The translations under genes and the position numbers were made by a program. Shown here piece by piece: positions 1-6,772 of a DNA stretch of 8,953 bases. Each line of letters starts with the position of its first letter. Positions within the stretch are counted from its first letter, which is position 1. Below the pieces are notes generated by a model. It searched no databases and was not told the DNA's origin. It saw only the letters and a list, made by a program, of their open reading frames with translations. The DNA comes from Firmicutes bacterium CAG:95 (lineage in GTDB: Bacteria > Bacillota > Clostridia > Lachnospirales > Lachnospiraceae). Where the stretch lies: NCBI GenBank assembly GCA_000438155.1, contig FR902973.1, positions 1-8,953 of the forward strand, read 5' to 3'.

Positions 1-42
1 ATTGTAACACTGGAATGTTAGAAAGTAAATAAAAAATCGTAA

Positions 43-136
43 GGCCCTGCATTCATTGCCCTATAGGTCAACACAGAAAACATCCCCTTTGTAAGCAAGC
101 TTCCACGGGGATGCTTCCTGCATTGACCTGCATGGC
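43..136 (+). ncRNA. Candidate structured RNA (unassigned long irregular hairpin)
   Basis: Nested complementary segments fold into one rod: GCC-C-TGCA (43-50) with TGCA-T-GGC (129-136), GGTCAA (66-71) with TTGACC (123-128), and CATCCCC (81-87) with GGGGATG (107-113). A symmetric 9x9 internal loop lies between the last two stems, and a 14- to 15-nt bulge (51-65) lies on the left strand. A terminator-like hairpin follows at 149-191, so a transcript of about 150 nt ending there is possible. A weak promoter, TTGTAA (2-7) and TAAATA (26-31), would start it near 38. The fold could also belong to the 3' UTR of a gene left of the window. No known family is recognised, and the strand is inferred from the downstream terminator. 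Confidence 0.3.
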
Positions 137-148
137 TTATTGCTGAAG

Positions 149-191
149 CAAACAAAGACCCCCAAGATCTCTCTTGGGGGCCTTCGTTTGT
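149..191 (+). terminator. Strong intrinsic terminator hairpin, possibly bidirectional
   Basis: CCCCCAAGA (159-167) pairs perfectly with TCTTGGGGG (172-180) around a TCTC loop. After one mismatch the stem continues as CAAACAAAG (149-157) against CTTCGTTTG (182-190), with one further mismatch. Both flanks are moderately T-rich in the direction of exit (CTTCGTTTG on +, CTTTGTTTG on -), so it may work both ways. It would end transcription from the left of the window or release the candidate RNA at 43-136. Confidence 0.75.
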
Positions 192-228
192 GTAAAAGGG
201 GAATTTTTCCGGAATTGCTAATTAGCCT

Positions 229-248
229 TACCGACCTCTCGATCGGTA
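229..248. promoter_or_regulatory. Putative TetR-family operator palindrome
   Basis: TACCGA (229-234) and TCGGTA (243-248) form a perfect 6-bp inverted repeat with an 8-bp centre. Size, symmetry and the CCGA/TCGG core match many TetR-family operators. It abuts a possible promoter at 252-280 and lies about 840 bp upstream of the only regulator gene in the window, a TetR (1071-1646). Autoregulation is inferred, not shown. Confidence 0.4.
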
Positions 249-251
249 CAT

Positions 252-280
252 TTGTAATTATATTGATATTTTCGTAAAAT
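252..280 (+). promoter_or_regulatory. Possible promoter next to the TetR-like palindrome
   Basis: TTGTAA (252-257) and TAAAAT (275-280) are 17 bp apart in a very AT-rich stretch, so chance matches are likely. It is worth listing because it begins 4 bp after the palindrome at 229-248, a position suited to repression. Confidence 0.22.
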
Positions 281-345
281 TTCTACAATTATATTGACTA
301 TAAATGACAATATATTCGCTTGTTCCAAAAGAACTCCAAATCTTT

Positions 346-374
346 TCGACAATCCTTTACCAACTATGTAAAAT
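346..374 (+). promoter_or_regulatory. Candidate sigma-A promoter for the 592-5515 gene group
   Basis: TCGACA (346-351) and TAAAAT (369-374) are separated by exactly 17 bp; each differs from consensus at one base. Transcription would start near 381 and place the whole repeat element 401-565 in the leader of the gene at 592. A second candidate lies 28-34 bp downstream (380-407); which one is used cannot be decided from sequence. Confidence 0.42.
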
Positions 375-379
375 TATAT

Positions 380-407
380 TTGTTTTCCTCCTGATTTATG
401 ATAAGAT
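380..407 (+). promoter_or_regulatory. Candidate extended -10 promoter at the edge of repeat copy 1
   Basis: TTGTTT (380-385), a 16-bp spacer, then TGA (399-401) directly before TAAGAT (402-407), giving an extended -10. The same ATTTATGATA block with a TGN-type -10 occurs at the matching edge of repeat copy 2 (minus strand, 7280-7308). That shared position is the main support. Confidence 0.35.
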
Positions 408-565
408 GTAACTATTCAGAGCCATGCAAAGATTGTTAAATGTCCGTCGAATGCTTGCATTCGGATGGACATTTGACAATCTTTATATGGCGAAGTAACT
501 ACATGAGCAAAAGTTACTGCGAAGCAGAAACTTTGCGAATGGAGTTCTGAATAGTTACATCTTAT
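401..565 (+). repeat. MITE-like inverted-repeat element, copy 1
   Basis: The ends are a perfect 20-bp inverted repeat: ATAAGATGTAACTATTCAGA (401-420) and its complement at 546-565. Inside is a long hairpin (421-491). GCCAT pairs with ATGGC, AAAGATTGT (428-436) with ACAATCTTT (476-484), and AAATGTCC (438-445) with GGACATTT (467-474). The tip is the palindrome GAATGCTTGCATTC (449-462). A small hairpin CTGC-GAA-GCAG (517-527) and GCGAATGG (535-542) follow. Copy 2, inverted at 7124-7281, has the same parts in the same order. No open reading frame fills the element, and no clear target-site duplication is visible. The right end runs into a T tract 27 bp before the start of the next gene. Confidence 0.88.
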
Positions 566-591
566 TTTTTTCTTGGGGGAAGGTACAATCT

Positions 592-1050
592 ATGGAGAAT
601 GAAAATGAATATCTTGAGGAGCTGATGAAGAAGTACCGTGATATCAGTCAGAGCCTTTTACGATACATTCCTTATTTTGAACAGAAGAAGGGGCAAAAGA
701 ATTACCAGATATATCAAGGCGAGCAGAATATGAATTCGGTAGCGATCCCTGTATATGAAAGCACACTGCTTTCCTTTGTGAAGGAGGTACAGCGGACAGG
801 ACTTGTAGACCGGAACTATGTATATGCATTATCAAGAAACGGAATCCGTACGCATGAGGATGAAATGAGAGCCTTAGACCGTGTGGAGTTTAAGGATATC
901 GAACTTATTTATGCGATTATGGCGAAATATGTTCTCGGCGGCATGACGAAGGGGATGCTGTGGTCAGAAGCGGTGGAGAACGGCACATTCTTAAAATGTC
1001 TTCAGAAGCTTAAGGAAGTATTAAATGTCTGGGATGCACCACTGGCATAA
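592..1050 (+). CDS. Small DUF6508-like protein of unknown function
   Basis: A 152-residue soluble protein with no signal peptide or membrane segment. From memory of the family, its C-terminal half resembles DUF6508: NGI near residues 83-85, then a helical stretch to about residue 120, then a closing ENGTFLKCLQKLKE segment (129-142). The N-terminal 30 residues are charged and helical, with a short RYIPYFE motif (24-30). No catalytic or metal-binding motif is evident, and no function is assigned. The start is supported by a purine-rich site GGGGGAAGG (575-583) 8 bp before ATG. The upstream edge of the reading frame is crowded by repeat copy 1, which ends 26 bp before the start. It ends 20 bp before the TetR gene and is probably cotranscribed with it and purL. 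The family call is from pattern memory and should be read as likely, not certain. Confidence 0.8.
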   Translation: MENENEYLEELMKKYRDISQSLLRYIPYFEQKKGQKNYQIYQGEQNMNSVAIPVYESTLLSFVKEVQRTGLVDRNYVYALSRNGIRTHEDEMRALDRVEFKDIELIYAIMAKYVLGGMTKGMLWSEAVENGTFLKCLQKLKEVLNVWDAPLA

Positions 1051-1070
1051 ACATACGGGGGATATAGGGA

Positions 1071-1646
1071 ATGAGTGATAAATCGGTTCAGAAGAAGAAA
1101 CACATTCTGGATACGGCCAGAAAGGTTTTTCAGGAAAAGGGCTACAAGCAGGTGACGATGAAGGACATCGTGGATGCCTGTGAGATCAGCCGTGGCGGTT
1201 TATATCTTTACTTTTCAAGCACAGCAGAGATTTTTGAAGAGATCCTGCATCAGGAGGAAGAAGAATCCTTTGGAGAGGGAATTCCGGAGGATGCAACGGC
1301 TGCAGATGTACTGGCATTGTTCCTGAAAGAACAGAAAAGAGAGCTTTTGAGTAAAAAGAACTCACTGACCGTTGCCATTTATGAATACTATTTTGAAAAT
1401 AAAACAGCCCCGAAGCAGAATTATATTAAAAAGCAGTTTGATATTGCTTTGTTTATTTTAGAAAAGCTGATCATAGAAGGTGTGGAAAATGGGGAATTCT
1501 ATTGTGAAGATCCCCACGGAGCAGCCAGCAATATGATGTATGTTTTAGAGGGTCTTAAGGCAGCGGCTAAAACACGGGGAATTACCGAAGCGGCCGTTGA
1601 CCGGGAGATTATGTATATGATGAGCGGACTCATCGCAGAGGAATAG
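1071..1646 (+). CDS. TetR/AcrR-family transcriptional regulator
   Basis: A 191-residue protein, the usual TetR length. The N-terminal DNA-binding domain spans about residues 8-55. KKKHILDTARKVFQEKGY (8-25) is the first helix region, and VTMKDIVDACEISRGGLYLYF (28-48) holds the helix-turn-helix, with the family's GLYLYF recognition-helix end. Residues about 75-190 form the variable helical ligand-binding and dimer domain, whose ligand cannot be read from sequence. Translation can start at ATG 1071 behind GGGGGAT (1057-1063). It follows the DUF6508-like gene by 20 bp and precedes purL by 44 bp with no obvious internal promoter, so it may be part of the same transcript. A TetR-type palindrome at 229-248 is a candidate binding site and would make the regulator autoregulatory. 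Whether purL is a true target or simply a downstream passenger is unknown. Confidence 0.93.
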   Translation: MSDKSVQKKKHILDTARKVFQEKGYKQVTMKDIVDACEISRGGLYLYFSSTAEIFEEILHQEEEESFGEGIPEDATAADVLALFLKEQKRELLSKKNSLTVAIYEYYFENKTAPKQNYIKKQFDIALFILEKLIIEGVENGEFYCEDPHGAASNMMYVLEGLKAAAKTRGITEAAVDREIMYMMSGLIAEE

Positions 1647-1672
1647 TTACCAAAGTTTTTATTATTATATAT

Positions 1673-1677
1673 GGAGG
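1673..1677 (+). promoter_or_regulatory. purL ribosome binding site with long spacing
   Basis: GGAGG lies 13 bp before the purL ATG at 1691, longer than the usual 6-9. An ATG at 1678 directly abuts it but opens only a six-codon frame (MKNFHG) that stops inside purL at 1698. The purL start at 1691 is kept because the protein's N-terminus (MGNVKRVYVEKK) is consistent with the family. Confidence 0.55.
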
Positions 1678-1690
1678 ATGAAAAATTTTC

Positions 1691-4600
1691 ATGGGTAATG
1701 TAAAGCGCGTCTATGTGGAAAAGAAAGCACCATTTGCTGTCAAGGCAAAAGAATTACAGGAGGAGATTGGAAATTATCTGGATATTAAGAGTGTGACCGG
1801 GGTTCGGATCTTTATTCGTTATGATGTAGAGAACCTTTCGGATACTGTCTTTGAACAGGCACTTTCCTGTGTGTTCTCAGAGCCGCCGGTAGATGATTAC
1901 TACCTCGAAACCATTGAGATTCCGGCTGGAAACAGAGTGTTCAGCGTAGAGTTTCTTCCGGGACAGTTCGATCAGAGAGCGGATTCTGCCGTACAATGTA
2001 TCCGTTTCCTCAAGGAGGATGAGGAACCTGTGATCCGTACCGCAGTCACTTATATGATTGCAGGAGATCTTACGGATCAGGAATTTGCCCGCATCCGTTC
2101 TTACTGTATTAACCCTGTCGATTCCAGAGAAGTATCCATGGAAAAGCCGGATACCCTGATTACACGGTATGAAGAGCCTGCTGATGTGGCGGTTTTTGAT
2201 GGCTTTACTGCCATGGGAGAAGAGGAACTGCGTAAGCTTTATGAGAGTCTTTCTCTTGCAATGACATTTAAAGATTTCCAGCATATTCAGCATTATTTTG
2301 CTGAAGATGAAAAGAGAGACCCGTCTATGACAGAGATCCGTGTACTGGATACCTACTGGTCGGATCATTGCCGTCATACCACGTTTTCCACAGAGTTAAA
2401 GAACGTTTCTTTCAAGGACGGATATTATCGGGCTCCGTTAGAAACGACATATGAAAGCTATTTAGATACGAGAGAAGAAATTTTTGCAGGACGTAAGGAT
2501 AAATTCGTCTGTCTGATGGACTTAGCTCTTATGGCCATGCGTAAGCTGAAAAAGGATGGCAGATTACAGGATATGGAAGAATCCGATGAGATCAATGCAT
2601 GTTCTGTTGTAGTACCGGTTGAGATGGACTATGGCGATGGACCGGTAACGGAAGAGTGGCTGGTATTTTTCAAAAATGAAACCCACAATCATCCCACAGA
2701 AATTGAACCGTTTGGTGGTGCTGCAACCTGTCTTGGAGGAGCAATCCGTGATCCGTTATCCGGTCGTGGCTACGTTTATCAGGCAATGCGTATTACCGGA
2801 GCAGCAGATCCGACTGTACCGGTAGCAGATACCTTAAAGGGTAAGCTTCCCCAGAAGAAGCTCGTCCGTGGTGCAGCGAGCGGTTATTCCTCCTATGGTA
2901 ACCAGATTGGTCTGGCTACCGGTTATGTAAAAGAATTATATCATCCGGATTATGTGGCAAAAAGAATGGAAATCGGTGCCGTTATGGGAGCCGCTCCACG
3001 TAAGAATGTGATCCGTGAAAATTCTGATCCGGGCGATATCATCATTCTGTTAGGTGGAAGAACCGGACGTGATGGCTGTGGCGGTGCAACAGGATCCTCT
3101 AAGGTACATACCGAAAGCTCCATTGAAACCTGTGGAGCAGAGGTACAGAAGGGTAATGCACCAACCGAAAGAAAGATTCAGAGATTATTCCGCCGCGGAG
3201 AAGTCAGCAGACTGATTAAGAAGTGTAACGATTTTGGTGCCGGCGGTGTTTCCGTGGCAATCGGAGAGCTTGCCGATGGACTTACCGTAGACCTTGATAA
3301 GGTTCCGAAGAAATATGCGGGACTGGATGGAACAGAACTTGCCATTTCCGAGTCTCAGGAGCGTATGGCAGTGGTTGTGGATCCGAAGGATGTGGATCAG
3401 TTCCTTGCTTATGCGGCAGAGGAAAACCTCGAAGCTGTTCCGGTAGCAGTAGTTACCGAGGATCCGAGACTCATATTAAAATGGCGTGGAAAGGAAATCG
3501 TAAATTTAAAGAGAGCCTTCCTTGATACCAACGGTGCCCATCAGGAAACCAGTGTAGAAGTGGATATCCCTTCCGAAGAAGATAATTATTTTAAGAAGAT
3601 TGCAATTCCGGCTGTAGAAGAAGCCTTAGAGAAAGAGGATGTGAAGGACGCTTACCTGAAGACCCTGAATGATCTGAATGTCTGCTCCCAGAAGGGACTT
3701 GTGGAAATGTTCGATTCCTCTATTGGTGCAGGTTCCGTGCTGATGCCTTATGGTGGTAAATATCAGTTGACCGAAACCCAGAGCATGGTTGCGAAGCTTC
3801 CGGTATTAAAAGGAAAGACGGATACCGTAACCATGATGAGTTATGGATTTGATCCGTACTTATCCTCCTGGAGCCCGTATCATGGAGCTGTTTATGCAGT
3901 GACGGAATCTCTTGCGAAAATTGTAGCAGGCGGTGGCGATTTCCATAAGGTACGCTTTACCTTCCAGGAATACTTCCGTAGAATGACCTCCGATCCGGAA
4001 CGCTGGAGCCAGCCTTTTGCAGCATTGCTTGGCGCATACGATGCACAGCTTGGATTCGGACTTCCGTCTATTGGTGGTAAAGACAGTATGTCCGGTACCT
4101 TCAATGAAATTGATGTACCTCCAACCCTTGTTTCCTTTGCAGTCGATGTAGCGGAAGGAAAGCATATGATAACACCGGAGCTTAAGGAAGCAGGAGATAA
4201 ACTGGTTCAGTTCTGGTTTGACCGTGACGAATATGATATTCCGATTTATGATCATGCCATGAGGACCTTCGCTTTTATTTCCCGGTTGATCTGGGATGGT
4301 AAGGTAAAGGCCGCTTATGTGCTGGATGCCAAGGGTCTTGCCGCAGGCATTTCCAAGATGGCATTTGGTAATCAGCTAGGTGTGGCATTTGCAGATAACC
4401 TGAAGGGGAGAGAGCTGTTTGAAAACAGTCTGGGTGATCTGGTGATTGAAATGAATGCCGAAGATGCAGAGAAGTTAAAGGAGCTTTGCGACAGCCAGGA
4501 AGAGACTGAGGATCTGAATTTCCGTATTGTGGCAGCGGTGACAAAAGAGCCTGTATTTACCTATGGCGATATGAAGATTACCATGGAAGAAGCACTGGAT

Positions 4601-5515
4601 GCATGGGAATCAAAGCTTGAAAAGGTATTTCCGACCAGGGCATACAAGGGAAAAGAAGAAGTGGAATCCCCGATTTATCGTGCAGATTCTATTTATGTAT
4701 GTAAGAATAAGGTGGCTCGTCCTACCGTATTTATTCCGGTATTCCCCGGAACGAACTGTGAATATGACAGCGCGAAGGCATTTAAGCGTGCCGGTGCGGA
4801 CGTTATTACCAGAGTGTTTAAAAATCAGTCCGCACAGGACATCCGTGATTCGGTAGAGGCTTATGAAAAGGATATTGCAAAAGCACAGATCATTATGTTC
4901 CCCGGTGGTTTCTCCGCAGGTGATGAACCAGATGGAAGTGCGAAGTTCTTTGCAACCGCATTCCGGAATGAGAAGATGAAGGAAGCCGTCCAGAAGCTTC
5001 TTAATGAAAGAGACGGTCTGGCACTTGGTATCTGTAACGGATTCCAGGCACTCATTAAATTAGGTCTGGTTCCTTATGGAGAGATCTGCGGACAGACGGC
5101 AGATTCTCCGACACTGACCTTTAATACCATTAACCGTCATATCTCCAGAATGGCGTATATGAAGGTCGTTTCCAACAAGTCACCTTGGTTGCAGGAAGCA
5201 GAACTCGGAGCAACCTATTGTTGTCCGGCTTCCCATGGAGAAGGACGTTTCGTAGCACCGAAGGAATGGATTGACAGGCTGTTTGCAAACGGTCAGGTTG
5301 CGACCCAGTACTGTGATCCCGATGGAAGGGTTTCCATGGATGAAGAGTGGAACATCAATGGCTCCTATGCATCCATTGAAGGTATTACCTCTCCGGATGG
5401 CAGATGCTTTGGTAAGATGGTTCATGCAGAGCGCCGTGATAAGGGCGTTGCAGTGAATATTTACGGCGAACAGGATATGATGATTTTTGAATCCGGAGTT
5501 GCTTATTTTAAGTAG
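1691..5515 (+). CDS. purL: Phosphoribosylformylglycinamidine synthase, single-chain PurL with glutaminase domain
   Basis: Catalyses step four of purine synthesis: FGAR + glutamine + ATP to FGAM, in the cytoplasm. At 1274 residues it is the full-length single-chain form typical of Clostridia and streptococci, with PurS-like, PurL and PurQ parts fused. The N-terminal PurS-like region (about 1-150) leads to a linker ending in SDHCRHTTF (224-232). The first AIRS-type half has HNHP (332-335), the GRDGCGGATGSS loop and NDFGAGGVS. The second half has GGKDSMSG (795-802). The C-terminal glutaminase begins near 1020 with IPVFPGTNCE, then FPGGFSAGDE. The nucleophile is Cys1115 in GICNGF, and His1245 and Glu1247 in VHAERR complete the triad. 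No frameshift or missing catalytic residue is seen. No purine riboswitch or other pur gene is present. It follows the TetR gene by 44 bp, and a hairpin begins four bases after its stop. Confidence 0.98.
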   Translation: MGNVKRVYVEKKAPFAVKAKELQEEIGNYLDIKSVTGVRIFIRYDVENLSDTVFEQALSCVFSEPPVDDYYLETIEIPAGNRVFSVEFLPGQFDQRADSAVQCIRFLKEDEEPVIRTAVTYMIAGDLTDQEFARIRSYCINPVDSREVSMEKPDTLITRYEEPADVAVFDGFTAMGEEELRKLYESLSLAMTFKDFQHIQHYFAEDEKRDPSMTEIRVLDTYWSDHCRHTTFSTELKNVSFKDGYYRAPLETTYESYLDTREEIFAGRKDKFVCLMDLALMAMRKLKKDGRLQDMEESDEINACSVVVPVEMDYGDGPVTEEWLVFFKNETHNHPTEIEPFGGAATCLGGAIRDPLSGRGYVYQAMRITGAADPTVPVADTLKGKLPQKKLVRGAASGYSSYGNQIGLATGYVKELYHPDYVAKRMEIGAVMGAAPRKNVIRENSDPGDIIILLGGRTGRDGCGGATGSSKVHTESSIETCGAEVQKGNAPTERKIQRLFRRGEVSRLIKKCNDFGAGGVSVAIGELADGLTVDLDKVPKKYAGLDGTELAISESQERMAVVVDPKDVDQFLAYAAEENLEAVPVAVVTEDPRLILKWRGKEIVNLKRAFLDTNGAHQETSVEVDIPSEEDNYFKKIAIPAVEEALEKEDVKDAYLKTLNDLNVCSQKGLVEMFDSSIGAGSVLMPYGGKYQLTETQSMVAKLPVLKGKTDTVTMMSYGFDPYLSSWSPYHGAVYAVTESLAKIVAGGGDFHKVRFTFQEYFRRMTSDPERWSQPFAALLGAYDAQLGFGLPSIGGKDSMSGTFNEIDVPPTLVSFAVDVAEGKHMITPELKEAGDKLVQFWFDRDEYDIPIYDHAMRTFAFISRLIWDGKVKAAYVLDAKGLAAGISKMAFGNQLGVAFADNLKGRELFENSLGDLVIEMNAEDAEKLKELCDSQEETEDLNFRIVAAVTKEPVFTYGDMKITMEEALDAWESKLEKVFPTRAYKGKEEVESPIYRADSIYVCKNKVARPTVFIPVFPGTNCEYDSAKAFKRAGADVITRVFKNQSAQDIRDSVEAYEKDIAKAQIIMFPGGFSAGDEPDGSAKFFATAFRNEKMKEAVQKLLNERDGLALGICNGFQALIKLGLVPYGEICGQTADSPTLTFNTINRHISRMAYMKVVSNKSPWLQEAELGATYCCPASHGEGRFVAPKEWIDRLFANGQVATQYCDPDGRVSMDEEWNINGSYASIEGITSPDGRCFGKMVHAERRDKGVAVNIYGEQDMMIFESGVAYFK

Positions 5516-5518
5516 GAT

Positions 5519-5556
5519 CAGGCTCCTCATTTGAAGCAAAACTACAAATGAGCCTG
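5519..5556 (+). terminator. Hairpin after purL, weak terminator
   Basis: CTCATTTG (5526-5533) pairs with CAAATGAG (5545-5552) around an 11-nt loop, and CAGG (5519-5522) extends it with CCTG (5553-5556) after a 3-nt bulge on the left. It starts four bases after the purL stop. There is no T tract afterwards, so it may slow or protect the 3' end rather than terminate efficiently. Confidence 0.5.
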
Positions 5557-5562
5557 TGAATC

Positions 5563-5660
5563 GTTACCGGAATGAGGTTCTGGAGAATAGTAACAGAGGC
5601 ATATAGTAACAGTTCAGCCAGGTTCATTCATAAGCTGCCGGATTGTACAGATTGGCTAAC
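5563..5660 (+). repeat. Degenerate relative of the inverted-repeat element
   Basis: GGAATGAGGTTCTGGAGAAT with the following AGTAAC (5569-5593) resembles the right end of copy 1 (CGAATGGAGTTCTGAATAGTTAC, 536-558). AGTAACAGTTCAGCCAGG (5605-5622) resembles its left end (TGTAACTATTCAGAGCCATG) with a few changes and gaps. AGCCA (5616-5620) can pair with TGGCT (5653-5657), in the position of GCCAT/ATGGC in the intact copies. The conserved hairpin tip and the 31-bp internal block are missing. It may be two worn ends or a distant family member; similarity was judged by eye. Confidence 0.35.
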
Positions 5661-5693
5661 AAATATACGTGCTTTCCCGAAGTGGCTTTTAGT

Positions 5694-5728
5694 ACTACAT
5701 ATGATTGAATATATTACCATATTGTAGT
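5694..5728. promoter_or_regulatory. Inverted repeat overlapping the degV promoter
   Basis: ACTACATATG (5694-5703) is mirrored by CATATTGTAGT (5718-5728) with one inserted base. The arms bracket the -35 box (5705-5710), and the right arm runs to the first base of the -10. This placement suits a repressor operator; no regulator is identified. Confidence 0.4.
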
Positions 5729-5733
5729 ATAAT
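5705..5733 (+). promoter_or_regulatory. Sigma-A promoter of the DegV-family gene
   Basis: TTGAAT (5705-5710), exactly 17 bp, then a consensus TATAAT (5728-5733). Transcription would begin near 5740, leaving a short leader of about 24 nt before ATG 5764. It makes the gene independent of purL. Confidence 0.8.
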
Positions 5734-5763
5734 GGAGAAAAATGGATAAGAGAGGTTAATAAC

Positions 5764-6651
5764 ATGAGTGATTATGTATTAAGCTGCTGTTCTACGGCGG
5801 ATTTATCAAAAGAGCATATGGAACAGAGAGACATCCGTTACATCTGTTTTCACTATGAACTGGATGGAAAGCAATATGCAGATGACCTGGGACAGTCCAT
5901 GAATTTCGAAGACTTTTATAAAGCCATGGAAAATGGAGCAGATACCAGAACTTCTCAGGTAAATGCGGAAGAATATGAACAATATTTTGAGACTATTTTA
6001 AAGGAAGGAAAGGATATTATTCATCTTACCCTATCCTCCGGAATTTCCGGAAGCGTGAACTCTGCGATGATTGCAAAGCAGAACCTTGAAGAGAAATATC
6101 CGGATCGTAAGCTTTATATAGTAGACTCTTTGGGAGCTTCCTCCGGTTATGGTCTGATTATGGATACTTTGGCAGATATGAGAGATGCAGGGAAGAATAT
6201 TGATGAGCTTCATGAGTGGGCAGAGGCCAATAAGTTAAGAATGCATCACTGGTTTTTCTCTACCGATTTAACCTTCTATATCAAGGGAGGACGTGTTACC
6301 AAGACAGCAGGCTTCATTGGTGGATTGCTGAATATCTGTCCATTACTGAATATGGATAATTTAGGAAGACTGATTCCCAGATACAAGATCCGTACGAAGA
6401 AAAAGGTTATTCAGGCAATTGTAGATAAGATGATCGAGAACGCAGAGGGAGGCACTGCTTACGATGGCAAGTGCTATATTTCCCAGTCCGCATGCTATGA
6501 GGATGCAAGAGCAGTTGCAGATCTCGTGGAAAAGAACTTCCCGAACTTAAAAGAACCGGTACAGATCAACTGGATCGGAACGACCATTGGAAGCCATACA
6601 GGCCCTGGTACGGTAGCATTATTCTTCTGGGGCAGGGAACGCGTGGATTGA
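5764..6651 (+). CDS. DegV-family (FakB-like) fatty-acid-binding protein
   Basis: A 295-residue cytoplasmic protein of usual DegV length. Known relatives (FakB) hold a fatty acid for the FakA kinase, which phosphorylates it for entry into phospholipid synthesis. Family marks in order: an N-terminal DYVLSCCSTADLS strand and turn (3-15), TSQ (63-65), SSGISGS (91-97), DSLGASSG (121-128), FYIKGGRV near 171-178 followed by a hydrophobic AGFIGGLLNICPLL segment, and IGSHTGPGTVALFF (275-288). The Ser and His positions in these motifs fit the family's ligand-carboxylate site. AGAGG (5751-5755) lies 8 bp before ATG. A clear promoter sits just upstream and a strong terminator downstream, so it is a one-gene unit. 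No FakA kinase gene is nearby, which is common because several FakB paralogs are scattered in such genomes. Lipid preference cannot be read from sequence. Confidence 0.95.
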   Translation: MSDYVLSCCSTADLSKEHMEQRDIRYICFHYELDGKQYADDLGQSMNFEDFYKAMENGADTRTSQVNAEEYEQYFETILKEGKDIIHLTLSSGISGSVNSAMIAKQNLEEKYPDRKLYIVDSLGASSGYGLIMDTLADMRDAGKNIDELHEWAEANKLRMHHWFFSTDLTFYIKGGRVTKTAGFIGGLLNICPLLNMDNLGRLIPRYKIRTKKKVIQAIVDKMIENAEGGTAYDGKCYISQSACYEDARAVADLVEKNFPNLKEPVQINWIGTTIGSHTGPGTVALFFWGRERVD

Positions 6652-6716
6652 GAACAGAATTGCGCATAGAGAAGGAACGCATTAACAGGCAGTATTAAAA
6701 AGTAATAAGAAATAAA

Positions 6717-6760
6717 GAAAAGCAGAAATTGGAAGCGAAAGTTTCCGGTTTCTGCTTTTC
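6717..6760. terminator. Intrinsic terminator between convergent genes
   Basis: GAAAAGCAGAAA (6717-6728) pairs perfectly over 12 bp with TTTCTGCTTTTC (6749-6760), with an inner GGAA/TTCC (6731-6734, 6743-6746). The A-rich left and T-rich right arms give a U-rich end in either direction. It ends the DegV transcript and probably also the minus-strand transcript of 6812-7054. Confidence 0.85.
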
Positions 6761-6772
6761 CTGAGTCATGTA

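Noticed and set aside
43..136. Identification of the folded region as 6S RNA or SRP RNA
   Set aside because: The rod is only about 94 nt, shorter than 6S; the large bulge is on one strand only; and the GGAA-type SRP tip is absent.
401..565. CRISPR array or phage attachment site
   Set aside because: There are no regularly spaced direct repeats and no cas, integrase or tRNA gene nearby; the pattern is inverted ends with internal hairpins.
200..591. Purine riboswitch upstream of the purL unit
   Set aside because: I could not find the conserved junction bases or two kissing-loop arms of a purine aptamer; the paired segments present are explained by the inverted-repeat element.
1678..1698. Six-codon frame MKNFHG overlapping the purL start, as a leader peptide
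   Set aside because: Its ATG directly abuts GGAGG with no spacing, so it is unlikely to be translated.
3860..4255. Minus-strand reading frames inside purL (also 1877-2377, 4275-4544 and 5180-5539)
   Set aside because: They are shadows of a strongly conserved plus-strand gene, lack ribosome sites, and show no family features.
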